Under the pieces are notes generated by a model. That model saw nothing but the letters and a program-made list of their open reading frames with translations. It did not search any database and had not been told where the DNA came from. The position numbers were made by a program, and so were the translations under genes. Positions 36,302 through 44,126 of a DNA stretch of 64,000 nucleotides are shown here, piece by piece. Positions within the stretch are counted from its first letter, which is position 1; each line of letters opens with the position of its first letter. This DNA is from AP-15 sp963702685 (GTDB lineage Bacteria; Pseudomonadota; Alphaproteobacteria; ATCC43930; CGMCC-115725): assembly GCA_963702685.1 (NCBI GenBank), contig CAVPDQ010000021.1, positions 62,001 through 126,000 of the forward strand, given 5' to 3'.

Positions 36302-39121
36302 TCAGGTCGAGAACAGCAGATCCGCCGGGTTCAGCGTCGGGCCGACCGCCGCGACCAGGTGCTCGGTCGCAGTGGTGCCGCTCCCCGAATAAAACAGGTC
36401 GCCGTCTGTCTTGTCGTAGGCAAAGCGCTGGCTCGTGGCGGTAAAGGCGCCGGTCGCGTTCTGCGTGAACAGAGCGCCGAGCGGCTGCGGGCTCGCGGTC
36501 GCACCGGGGAGCGAAAAGCCGGAGCCGCTGACAAACAGCATCTCGTTCGCCGCCGACGCCGTGAAATCGGTGATCGTATTGCTGCCGGGGGCGCTGAAGA
36601 CGAACTCGTTGGCACCCTTCGCACCGGTCATCGTCGTCTTGCCGCCGGCAAAGAAAATATCGTTGCCGGCGCCGCCTTTCAGCACATCGACACCCTTCCC
36701 GGCATGCACGGTGATCGCGTCGCCGGCCGGCAGCGTCGTTGCGGTGACCGTGTTGCCCTTGCTGCCGTCGTTGATCGTGATCACCCCGGCGGGGCCGTTG
36801 AAATTGAGGGCGTTGAGCGTCAGTACATTGGCGGTGTTGGCGAGGCCGATCGTCGCGAAGCCCGAAATATTGGCGAGGCTGCCGGTGGTCGTCGCCTTGG
36901 CGAAATCGAGGATGGCCCCGCCATTGCCAATGAGCGCGCCGTTGACGGTGACACCGCTATCGACCAGCGTGCCGCCGGTAGCGACGCTAAAGGTCGAGCC
37001 GGCGGCGATCGTCACCGCGCTCAGCGTGCTGCTGAACGAGGTCGCGGCCTGCATCGATCCCTTGCCTGCGGTCGCCAACGTGCCGCCCGACACCGTGCCG
37101 CCAAAGAGGCTGAGCGAGCCGGATACGGTCAGGGTGTTGCCGAGGGTGAGAACGCCGCGGCCGGACACGTTGATGGCGCCGGTATCGGAAGAGGCGCCTG
37201 TCACCTTGACCGTGGTTGCTCGGGTGAGGGTCGTATTGCCGATAAAGAGGAAGCCGTTGTTGGTCAGCGCCCCGCCGACCGTCAGCTGGCTGCCGCCGGC
37301 GCCGCCGTTGTCGATCTGGACAAAATCCCCGTGGCCGTTGAGGAATGCCCCGGCAACGGCCAAGGTCGAGGTCGCCGCTGCGGCGTCGCTGACCTCGGAG
37401 ATATTGCCGAAATTGTTCAACGCCTTGGCGCTGACCTTGGTCGCCGCGGTGATGCCGGTGTTGCCGATCTGCAGGCTGTTCTCGTTGGTCAGGACCCCGC
37501 CGACGGTCAAGCTGCTGCCGCCGGTGCCGGCAGTGTCGATCGCCATGGTGCCGCTGTTGTCGAAAGCGCCTTTCGGGGCCAGCGCCGCGCCGTTTTCCAA
37601 GGTCAGGGTGCCGGCGCTTTGGGCCAGCCCTGTGAACGCGCTGTTGCTGGTCGGGGCACTCTTCAACGCGATCAGCGCCTTGCCGCCGTTCAAGGTCACG
37701 CTGGCGCCGGTGCCGATCGCGCTCACCCCGCCGCTGCCGAACTCGATCAGCGCGCTGCCGGAGAGGTTGTAGGTGCCGTAGAGCGTCGCCGGTGCCGCAC
37801 CGGTGACGTCGAGCGTCGCGGTCGCGAAGGTGCCCTCGTTCATCGTGATCGAGCCGGCGCCGGCGAGGCTGGCGGCCTTGACCGTGGTTGCTCGGGTGAG
37901 GGCCGCATTGCCGATAAAGAGGAAGCCGTTGTTGGTCAGCGCCCCGCCGACCGTCAGCTGGCTGCCGCCGGCGCCGCTGCTGTCGATCTGGATGAAGCCC
38001 CCGTGGCCATTGAGGAGCGCCCCGGCGACGGCCAAGGTCGAGGTCGCCGCCGCGGCGTCGCTGACTTCGGAGATGCTGCCGAAATTGTTCAACGCCTTGG
38101 CGCTGACCTTGGTCGCCGCGGTGATGCCGATGTTGCCGATCTGCAGACTGCTCTCGTTGGTCAGGACGCCGCCGACGGCAAAGCTGCTGCCGCCGACGCC
38201 GGCAGTGTCGATCACCATGGTGCCGCTGTTGTCGAAAGCGCCCTTCGGGGCCACCGCTGCGCCGTTTTGCAAGGTCAGGGTGCCGGCGTTTTGGGCGAGC
38301 CCTGTGAGCGCGCTGTTGCTGGTCGGGGCGCTCTTCAGCGCGATCAGCGCCTTGGGGCCGTTCAAGGTCACGCCGGCGCCGGTGCCGATCGCACTCACTC
38401 CGCCGCTGCCGAACTCGATCAGCGCATTGCCGGCCAGGCCGTACGTGCCGAAGAGCGTTGCCGGCGCGGCACCGGTGACGTTGAGCGTCGCCCGCGCCGC
38501 AACGCCCTCGTTCATTGTGATCGAGCCGGTGCCGGCGAGGCCGGCGGCGGTGACCGTGGTTGCCCGCGTCAGGCCGAGATTGCCGATGAGGAGCGTGCCG
38601 TTTCCGGTCAGCACCTTGCCGACCGTCAGCTGGCTGCCGCCGGAACCGCTGGTGTCGACCTGAAAGAAGCTGCCTTGGTTGTTGGTCAAGCTCCCGGTGA
38701 CGGTCAGCACTGCGCCGCCGGTGAGAATGATCGAGCTGGTATTGTTGAGGGCTGCGACCTCGACCCTTGTCGTCGCGGTGGCGGTGTTGTTGCCGATGGT
38801 GACGGTGCCGAGGTTGCTCAGCGTGCCGCCGATCTTGAGCGTGGTCCCGCCGGAGCCGGAGACATCGACATCGAGGACACCGCTATTGGCGACGCTGCCC
38901 GAGACCGTCTCTGTCTTTCCCGGATCCTGGACCGACAGGAAGGCGCTGGTATTGCTGATGGTGATCGAGCCGACCGTGACCGGCGTCGTCAGCGTGACCG
39001 TGTAGAAGCCGGGGAAGGCGATCGTCACCGCATCGCCGATACCGGGAACCTTCCCGGGGATCCAATCCGCCGCCGTCGCCCAATCGCCGCTGACGGCACT
39101 TTTCCAGCTGATCGCGGCCAT
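36302..39121 (-). CDS. Repeat-rich secreted surface protein with RTX-like C-terminus
   Basis: A 939-aa Gly/Ser/Thr/Asn-rich protein, very low in charged residues and Cys. ATG 39121 has an AAGGAGA ribosome site. The start (MAAISWKSAVSGDWATAADW) resembles the first repeat domain of many large alphaproteobacterial surface proteins. Residues about 150-640 hold three copies, the outer two partial, of a 224-aa beta-solenoid-like unit (SQLTVGGALTNNGFLFIGN ... FGSGGVSAIGTGA ... KGAFDNSGTM). The C-terminus has RTX-like GGAGNDIFFAGGKTTMTG, then a domain ending NPADLLFST, typical of type I secretion substrates. No signal peptide is visible, consistent with ABC-type secretion. Secretion genes are not nearby. 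Confidence 0.8.
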   Translation of the reverse strand: MAAISWKSAVSGDWATAADWIPGKVPGIGDAVTIAFPGFYTVTLTTPVTVGSITISNTSAFLSVQDPGKTETVSGSVANSGVLDVDVSGSGGTTLKIGGTLSNLGTVTIGNNTATATTRVEVAALNNTSSIILTGGAVLTVTGSLTNNQGSFFQVDTSGSGGSQLTVGKVLTGNGTLLIGNLGLTRATTVTAAGLAGTGSITMNEGVAARATLNVTGAAPATLFGTYGLAGNALIEFGSGGVSAIGTGAGVTLNGPKALIALKSAPTSNSALTGLAQNAGTLTLQNGAAVAPKGAFDNSGTMVIDTAGVGGSSFAVGGVLTNESSLQIGNIGITAATKVSAKALNNFGSISEVSDAAAATSTLAVAGALLNGHGGFIQIDSSGAGGSQLTVGGALTNNGFLFIGNAALTRATTVKAASLAGAGSITMNEGTFATATLDVTGAAPATLYGTYNLSGSALIEFGSGGVSAIGTGASVTLNGGKALIALKSAPTSNSAFTGLAQSAGTLTLENGAALAPKGAFDNSGTMAIDTAGTGGSSLTVGGVLTNENSLQIGNTGITAATKVSAKALNNFGNISEVSDAAAATSTLAVAGAFLNGHGDFVQIDNGGAGGSQLTVGGALTNNGFLFIGNTTLTRATTVKVTGASSDTGAINVSGRGVLTLGNTLTVSGSLSLFGGTVSGGTLATAGKGSMQAATSFSSTLSAVTIAAGSTFSVATGGTLVDSGVTVNGALIGNGGAILDFAKATTTGSLANISGFATIGLANTANVLTLNALNFNGPAGVITINDGSKGNTVTATTLPAGDAITVHAGKGVDVLKGGAGNDIFFAGGKTTMTGAKGANEFVFSAPGSNTITDFTASAANEMLFVSGSGFSLPGATASPQPLGALFTQNATGAFTATSQRFAYDKTDGDLFYSGSGTTATEHLVAAVGPTLNPADLLFST
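37277..38620 (-). repeat. 672-bp tandem repeats inside the surface-protein gene
   Basis: Two full units of 672 bp (37277-37948 and 37949-38620) plus partial sequence on both sides encode the 224-aa repeats. The spacing is exact, judged from the recurring gaccgtcagctggctgccgcc at 37277, 37949 and 38621. The two full units are highly similar; the outermost copy has diverged. Such arrays expand and contract by recombination. Confidence 0.85.
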
Positions 39122-39185
39122 TCCCCGTCTCCTTGCAAGCTCTGGCAACCATGCCCGCCGGCGGGTAAAACGCCTCTCGTTCAAA

Positions 39186-39214
39186 ATTATATGAAAAAAC
39201 TTGCTCAAATGCAA
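39186..39214 (-). promoter_or_regulatory. Candidate sigma-70 promoter of the surface-protein gene
   Basis: On the minus strand TTGCAT (39214-39209) and a perfect TATAAT (39191-39186) are separated by 17 bp, about 65 nt upstream of the ATG at 39121. The 39122-39470 intergenic region is distinctly AT-richer than its surroundings and must also serve the divergent PEP-CTERM gene. No gene lies in it. Confidence 0.6.
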
Positions 39215-39470
39215 GCCGGGCCAAGAGACCTCTGTTGGTGGCGCCGACGCGTTAATCGTTATCAACTACCTTTATCTGTAGCTGAGCATCAAAGTGCGTC
39301 GGATGCAGCCGCGCTGCAACGCACCCGCGCCGCCGGTGGGCCGTCGGAATTTTCGTGCTTGCAAAAAAACGGCAGAAAGCAACAGAAGATATTGAATTTA
39401 TTATCCGGAAATGATTATTCCTACTCCTCTGAGCCTTAAATGCGCTACCGCTAACCGCAGGGGACCCGCC

Positions 39471-40202
39471 ATGTCCAAGCCGCCACATTTCCGCCGCCGG
39501 GGTTGCAACCAGGCTGTGCTCGCCGCCGCGATCGCATCGGCGGCGGCCCTGGCATCTCCGGCGGTTGCGAGCACGATCACGTTTGCAACCTCTCCTGTCG
39601 GTGGATTCACCGGGCCCCCCACGACCGAGGACGGCTTTACCTATTCGCTATTGAGCGGTGGGCTATTCGTGCAAGATGTCGGCAATCCGGGACAAGACAT
39701 GGAAGGCGCCATCGAGTCCGGCGGCGGCGTGCTGAAGATCGTCTCGGCCGGTGCTGGAACTTTTATATTCGATTCTGTTGATTTTGCCGCGTTTGACAGC
39801 GCCGGGACCGGGTCGCAAATGTTGAGCGTCGAGGGATCTCTCGGCGGCTCAGCGATCGGGACAGACCAGTATACATTGGCCAACACCGATGTGACCCAGC
39901 CAAAATATACAAACTGGACCACCGAAGCGGCAGCCTCGCTGGCCGGGAAAACGCTGTCCGAGCTCGACATTTTTCTGCCGGCGGGCACCTTCCCAAATGA
40001 GTTTTTTTTTGCCGAAGCGATCGACAATGTCGTGCTGACGCCGGTGGCGGCGCCGGAGCCGGCCTCGCTGATGCTTCTCGTCTCCAGCCTGCTCGGACTG
40101 CGCGTCGCGCGGCGCCGCAAAACCCGACCATCCCGCCGCCACCCCTTCACCAAGGCTCGATCGGTCGAACCCTTTGCGAAATTCGTCGCCCAACTGTCCT
40201 AA
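39471..40202 (+). CDS. PEP-CTERM sorting-domain protein
   Basis: Exported protein of 243 aa. It has a signal peptide (residues about 1-36; hydrophobic AVLAAAIASAAALASPAVAS) and a beta-rich mature domain (TSPVGGFTGPPTTEDGFTY). A PEP-CTERM tail follows: PEPASLMLLVSSLLGLRVARRRK, the motif, helix and basic cluster recognised by exosortase. It resembles secreted proteins of exopolysaccharide producers. Unusually the Arg cluster is followed by about 25 more residues, where most family members stop within a few. The start ATG 39471 has CAGGGGA upstream. Exosortase itself is not in the window. Confidence 0.82.
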   Translation: MSKPPHFRRRGCNQAVLAAAIASAAALASPAVASTITFATSPVGGFTGPPTTEDGFTYSLLSGGLFVQDVGNPGQDMEGAIESGGGVLKIVSAGAGTFIFDSVDFAAFDSAGTGSQMLSVEGSLGGSAIGTDQYTLANTDVTQPKYTNWTTEAAASLAGKTLSELDIFLPAGTFPNEFFFAEAIDNVVLTPVAAPEPASLMLLVSSLLGLRVARRRKTRPSRRHPFTKARSVEPFAKFVAQLS

Positions 40203-40316
40203 ACCTCGATACGCAATTTTCGGGAGGGCGGCGATCGGCCGGGATTACCGGGCTGGCCCGGCGACCCCGCCGCGTGGCATGCTCCGCCGCGTCACGACAT
40301 CGCGAAGAGATTGACC

Positions 40317-40709
40317 ATGCAGATCGAGCGCATCGACCACCTGAACCTGACCGTCGCCGATATCGACCGCAGCGTCGAGTTCTATCGCCGCGTCCTCGGC
40401 ATGCGGTCCGAAATGATCGGCGAAGGCCGTGCGGCACTCTATTTCGGCCGGCAAAAAATTCATCTCGACGCCGCCGGCGGCCCGATGGCGATGGCCGCCG
40501 CGAGCCCCGCCGCGAGCCCTGGGGACAAGCGCCAGCCGGCCCATATCTGCTTTATCACCGAGGCGCCGATGACCGAGGTCGCGGCCCATCTCGACGAATG
40601 CGGCGTGCCGGTCCGGATGCAGGGCCCGCGCGCTGGTGCCACCGGCACGATCCAGTCGATCTATATCGACGACCCCGACCGGAACTCGATCGAAATCGCG
40701 AGCTATTGA
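40317..40709 (+). CDS. VOC family (glyoxalase/extradiol-fold) protein
   Basis: A 130-aa vicinal-oxygen-chelate fold protein. It begins IERIDHLNLTVADIDRSVEFY with the first metal His, has LYFGRQKIHLDAAG, AHICFITEAPMTEV with the second His, and ends IYIDDPDRNSIEIASY with the Glu ligand, so the metal site looks complete. Members include glyoxalase I, fosfomycin resistance and ring-cleavage proteins; the reaction here is unknown. ATG 40317 has a GAAGAGA ribosome site. The downstream quinone oxidoreductase gene is convergent, 21 bp away. Confidence 0.88.
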   Translation: MQIERIDHLNLTVADIDRSVEFYRRVLGMRSEMIGEGRAALYFGRQKIHLDAAGGPMAMAAASPAASPGDKRQPAHICFITEAPMTEVAAHLDECGVPVRMQGPRAGATGTIQSIYIDDPDRNSIEIASY

Positions 40710-40730
40710 GAAACGGCCGCGCGCCTCAAA

Positions 40731-41748
40731 TCACGGGGTCAGCAGGATTTTGCCGATGTGCCGGCTCAATTCCATCAGCCGGTGCGCCTCGGCCGCTTCG
40801 GCGAGCGGGAAGGTTTGGTAGGTGCAGGGGCGCAATTTGCCTTGCGCCCAGAGCGGCCATGCCTTCTCCCTCAACGCTGCGACGATCGCGGCCTTTTGCG
40901 CGACCGGGCGCGGGCGCAGGGTCGAGCCGGTGACGGTCAGGTGCTTTCTCTGGATCAGCCCGAAATCGGCCTCGACCTTGGCTCCGTGCATCAAGGCGAC
41001 AAAGCAGAGCCGCCCCTCGGGCGCCAACAGGTCGAGCTCGCGCGGGATGTAGTCGCCGCCGACCATGTCGAAGATCGCATCGACGCCGCGGCCACGGGTG
41101 AACTCCTTGCCGACCGCGACAAAATCTTCTTTGCGGTAGTTGATCGCGACATCGGCGCCATAATCGCGGCAGGCGCAGCACTTTTCGTCCGAGCCGGCGG
41201 TGGCGAGCACCTTGGCGCCAAACGCCTTGGCGAGCTGGATCGCGGTCATGCCGATGCCGCTCGACCCGCCCTGCTGCAAGAACACCTCGCCGGCCCTGAG
41301 GTGGATGCGGTCGAAGACGTTGGTCCACACCGTGCAAAAGGTCTCGGGCAGGCCGCCGGCATCGACGAGGCTCACGCCCTCGGGCACCGGCAGGCATTGC
41401 ACCGCGGGTGCGGCGGCATATTCGCCATAGCCGTCGCCGATCAACAGCGCGCAGACCCGGTCGCCTTCATGCCATTCGCGACACGCCCGGCCCGAGCTTG
41501 ACGATCGTGCCCGAGCATTCGAGGCCGGGGATGTCGGGCGCCCCGGGCGGCATCGGATAGCGCCCCATGCGCTGCAGGCAATCGGCGCGGTTGACCCCGG
41601 CCGCGGCGATCCGGATCAAGACCTCGCCCGCCCCCGGCTCCGGCACCGGCCGCGTCCCCGGCACCAGCACCTCAGGCCCGCCCGGCCCCTTGATCTCGAT
41701 CACGGTCTGGGTCGCAGGAATATTGGCGAGCACGGCATCCCCTCTCAT
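40731..41748 (-). pseudogene. NAD(P)H:quinone oxidoreductase (zinc-free MDR family), frameshifted
   Basis: Medium-chain dehydrogenase of the quinone oxidoreductase/PIG3 group. The N-terminal part (ATG 41748) has VIEIKGPGGPEVL, GEVLIRIAAAGVNRADCLQRMG and the substrate-cap region PDIPGLECSG. The frame breaks near 41475 after GPGVSR. The next frame resumes WHEGDRVCALL, then GGLPETFCTVWTNVF, the nucleotide motif GGSSGIGMTAIQLAKA and GAKVLATAGS, ending LSRHIGKILLTP at 40731. A single-base shift in cgaatggcatgaagg restores one frame. Total length (about 338 codons) is normal. Confidence 0.87.
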
Positions 41749-41858
41749 TTCGCACGCGGCGCGCCCTTATGTAGCGCACGGCCGCCGCCGACGAAATCCG
41801 ATCCGTGCGCGAGCCCGCCCGGCGTCGCCGGCGCAGAGCCGTTGTGCGTTTTTGTACA

Positions 41859-41934
41859 GTGGGTCGAGCACTTCGCGAAACCCACCCTTGCACGGTCGCG
41901 ACGATGGGCATCGCTCCGCTAAGCCCATCCTACG
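41859..41934. repeat. Dispersed palindromic repeat (cccatcctacg family), copy 3
   Basis: Consists of a first palindrome, gtgggtcgagcacttcgcgaaacccac, and a second arm pair, gatgggcatcgctccgctaagcccatcctacg. The second part matches the copies at 6691-6725 and 20287-20366. Confidence 0.75.
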
Positions 41935-41978
41935 TTTGCTGCCCGCCCCACGCCAATTCTGCCGTGAGCACCGAGACA

Positions 41979-42092
41979 TGGATCACCGGGCCAAGCCCGG
42001 TGACGGGCGTATCGGCGGCCGAGAAAGGCCCCGCTTTCGGGCTTTCATCAACCGGTAAAAGGCGTGGATCACCGGGACGAGCCCGGTGACGA
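41979..42092. repeat. Pair of atcaccggg...cccggtgac palindromes
   Basis: Two near-identical short hairpins, tggatcaccgggccaagccc and its close relative starting at 42064, each closing with cccggtgacg. A third copy of the same family sits at 48035-48087 upstream of the LysR gene. Confidence 0.75.
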
Positions 42093-42246
42093 ACGAAGAG
42101 ATCGGCAACGACGGCCAGCCCAACCACGCGATGCGCTCCGTGGCGGCGAAAGCGTTCGGGCGCTGATAGATTGAATTCCTGGTTTTTCCCTACAAGGCCA
42201 CGCAACGGCGCGCCGGGAGGCGGGGCGGGGCGCGGCGGCGGGCGGG

Positions 42247-42354
42247 TCAGGGTTTGGCGGGTTGCGGCTTGGCTGCGGATTTGCCAGCCTTCTTTTTGTT
42301 TTGCTTCGGCTTTTTCGCTTCCCGGCTGGTCCGCTTCTGTTCCTTGTTGGCCAC
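42247..42354 (-). CDS. Very small, highly basic protein (35 aa)
   Basis: Short ORF from GTG 42354 with a near-perfect ribosome site (AAGGAGG, 6-nt spacing). The product begins MANKEQKRTSREAKKPKQNK and is about 40% Lys/Arg, ending QPAKP. Similar tiny Lys-rich proteins are common in alphaproteobacteria and are usually hypothetical; nucleic-acid binding or a ribosome-associated role is only a guess from charge. It is followed on its 3' side by the repeat region and preceded by the amidase gene start far upstream (the amidase lies on the same strand, 86 bp away). Confidence 0.65.
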   Translation of the reverse strand: MANKEQKRTSREAKKPKQNKKKAGKSAAKPQPAKP

Positions 42355-42439
42355 GGCATCCTCCTTGCGACACTGCACGCTTGCGAATATGCGCGCGGCG
42401 GGCGGGGATGCAACCGGCTATTGCGCCGCCGGCTGGCTA

Positions 42440-43933
42440 TTACGCGACCGGCTTGGCCCAGCGCTTGGCGGCGACGCGATTGTCGGCGCCGGCCACGGAT
42501 GCGGCTTTGGCGAGGGCGGCTTCGAGCGCCGGGCTCGGCCAAATGGGGCCGGCGGCCTCCTCATAGGCGCGGCAGGCTTGGAGGACGCCGAGATCGTCCC
42601 AGAGCGGCCCGGTCACCATCAGCCCGATCGGCAAGCCATCGGCAAAGCCGCACGGGACCGAGCAGGACGGGTTTTTGGTCAGGTTGAAGACATAGGTGTA
42701 GGTGACCCAGCTCCAGGCGTTTTTCGGGTTTGGCTGGTCGTCGGCGCGCGGGTCGGCATAGGCGGCCGGGATCGGCATGGTCGGCGACAGCAGCAGGTCG
42801 TAGCGGTCGAAGAATTGCCGCAGCCGCTGGCCGAGTGCGGCGCGCTGACCGATCGCGGCGACATATTGCTCTTGCGTGACCGCCTCGCCGCGCCGGCACA
42901 ATTCGACGAGGCCCGGGTCCATGACCGCGACCTGCTCCGGTGTTTGCGCCCGCAGCAAGGCCCAGAAGCCGCCCAAGGCCAGCGTCTGAAAGATCGGCAT
43001 CGGCAATTCGGCAAACGGATCGGCCGGCTCGACGATGGCGCCGAGCTCGGCAAAGACCCGGCCGGCGCGCTCGACCGCGGCACGCACCGCCGGCGCCGGC
43101 TCGGCAAAGCCGAGGGTCGGCGAGAGTGCCACGCGCTTGCCCCCGAGGGATTTGGCCAACGAGCCTTCGCGCACCCGCTCGCGATAGGCGATCGCGTCAT
43201 CCGGCAGGCTGTGCCAGTCGCGCGAATCCGGCCCTTTGATCGCATCGAGCATCAAGGCGGCGTCCTCGACGGTGCGCGCCATCGGCCCGACATGGGCGAC
43301 GTCGCCAAAGGCCGAGGGCGGGTAGGCCGCGACCCGGCCGAAAGTCGGCTTATGCCCGACAATGCCGCAAAACGAGGCCGGGATGCGGATCGAGCCGCCG
43401 GCGTCGGTGCCGACCGCGAGCGGGCAGATGCCGGCCAATACCGATGCGGCGCTGCCGCCGCTCGACCCGCCCGGTGTGCGCATGAGGTCCCACGGGTTGC
43501 GGGTGACCCCGGTCAACGGCGAGTCGGTCACACCTTTCCAGCCGAATTCCGGTGTCGTCGTCTTGCCGAAGAAGACGGCACCCGCTTCCCGCAGCCGCGC
43601 CGGGACCGGGGCGTCCTCGTCCCAGGCCTGGTTCGGGTCGATCGTGCGCGAGCCCAAGAGCCGCGGCCAGCCGCGGGTCAGGAGCGTGTCCTTGATCGCG
43701 ACCGGAACGCCGTCGATGAGGCCCTTGGGCTCGCCCCTCTGCCAGCGCGCCTCCGAAGCGCGCGCCATCGCCATCGCCGTGTCCGGGTCGTAAAGGACAA
43801 AAGCGTTGAGCGCACCCTCATAGGCTTCGAGCCGGCGCACCGTCGCCGTCGCCACCTCGACCGGCGACAATTGCTTTTGGCGATAGAGCGCCAACAGCTG
43901 CGCTGCCGACAGAAAGGCCATGTCCTCGGCCAT
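42440..43933 (-). CDS. Amidase (amidase-signature family), third in the window
   Basis: A 497-aa amidase-signature hydrolase with the catalytic Lys in GVPVAIKDTLLT, RTPGGSSGGSAASV (cis-Ser), and GTDAGGSIRIPASFCG (nucleophile Ser). The C-terminal CGFADGLPIGLMVTGPLWDD is family-typical. It differs clearly from the tandem amidases at 20.4-22.9 kb (longer, different linkers), so it is not a recent copy. ATG 43933 has an AAGGAG ribosome site. It is divergent from the membrane glycosyltransferase gene with 193 bp between. Aryl-amide or carboxamide substrates are likely but not identified. Confidence 0.92.
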   Translation of the reverse strand: MAEDMAFLSAAQLLALYRQKQLSPVEVATATVRRLEAYEGALNAFVLYDPDTAMAMARASEARWQRGEPKGLIDGVPVAIKDTLLTRGWPRLLGSRTIDPNQAWDEDAPVPARLREAGAVFFGKTTTPEFGWKGVTDSPLTGVTRNPWDLMRTPGGSSGGSAASVLAGICPLAVGTDAGGSIRIPASFCGIVGHKPTFGRVAAYPPSAFGDVAHVGPMARTVEDAALMLDAIKGPDSRDWHSLPDDAIAYRERVREGSLAKSLGGKRVALSPTLGFAEPAPAVRAAVERAGRVFAELGAIVEPADPFAELPMPIFQTLALGGFWALLRAQTPEQVAVMDPGLVELCRRGEAVTQEQYVAAIGQRAALGQRLRQFFDRYDLLLSPTMPIPAAYADPRADDQPNPKNAWSWVTYTYVFNLTKNPSCSVPCGFADGLPIGLMVTGPLWDDLGVLQACRAYEEAAGPIWPSPALEAALAKAASVAGADNRVAAKRWAKPVA

Positions 43934-44126
43934 AACATTCTCCTTGTGTCGCGTTCTGTCGCGTTCACCGGCATCCTCGCCGCCGGCGGCACGGTGCGCA
44001 ACCGCGGCATCTCGCCGGTCGCCCCCGTGAAATGCAAAGAAAATGCAGGGATAGGCCGGCATTGCTGCGCTTACGATCACGGCGTGCCCAGCATGTCCAT
44101 TTGGGCATCGGCCATTTGGGGTTTCC

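Larger units (their letters stand above)
41749..42246. other. Intergenic region filled with dispersed repeats
   Basis: No gene recognised in about 500 bp. It holds a cccatcctacg-family element (41859-41934) and two atcaccggg...cccggtgac palindromes (41979-42004 and 42064-42091). Several short frames exist but none has a ribosome site or plausible coding pattern. Confidence 0.6.

Noticed and set aside
36359..39439. 1026-codon plus-strand ORF across the repeat-rich gene
   Set aside because: It is antisense to the surface-protein gene and exists only because repetitive GC-rich codons leave the opposite strand open. No motif or ribosome site, and composition is Arg/Gly/Ala noise.
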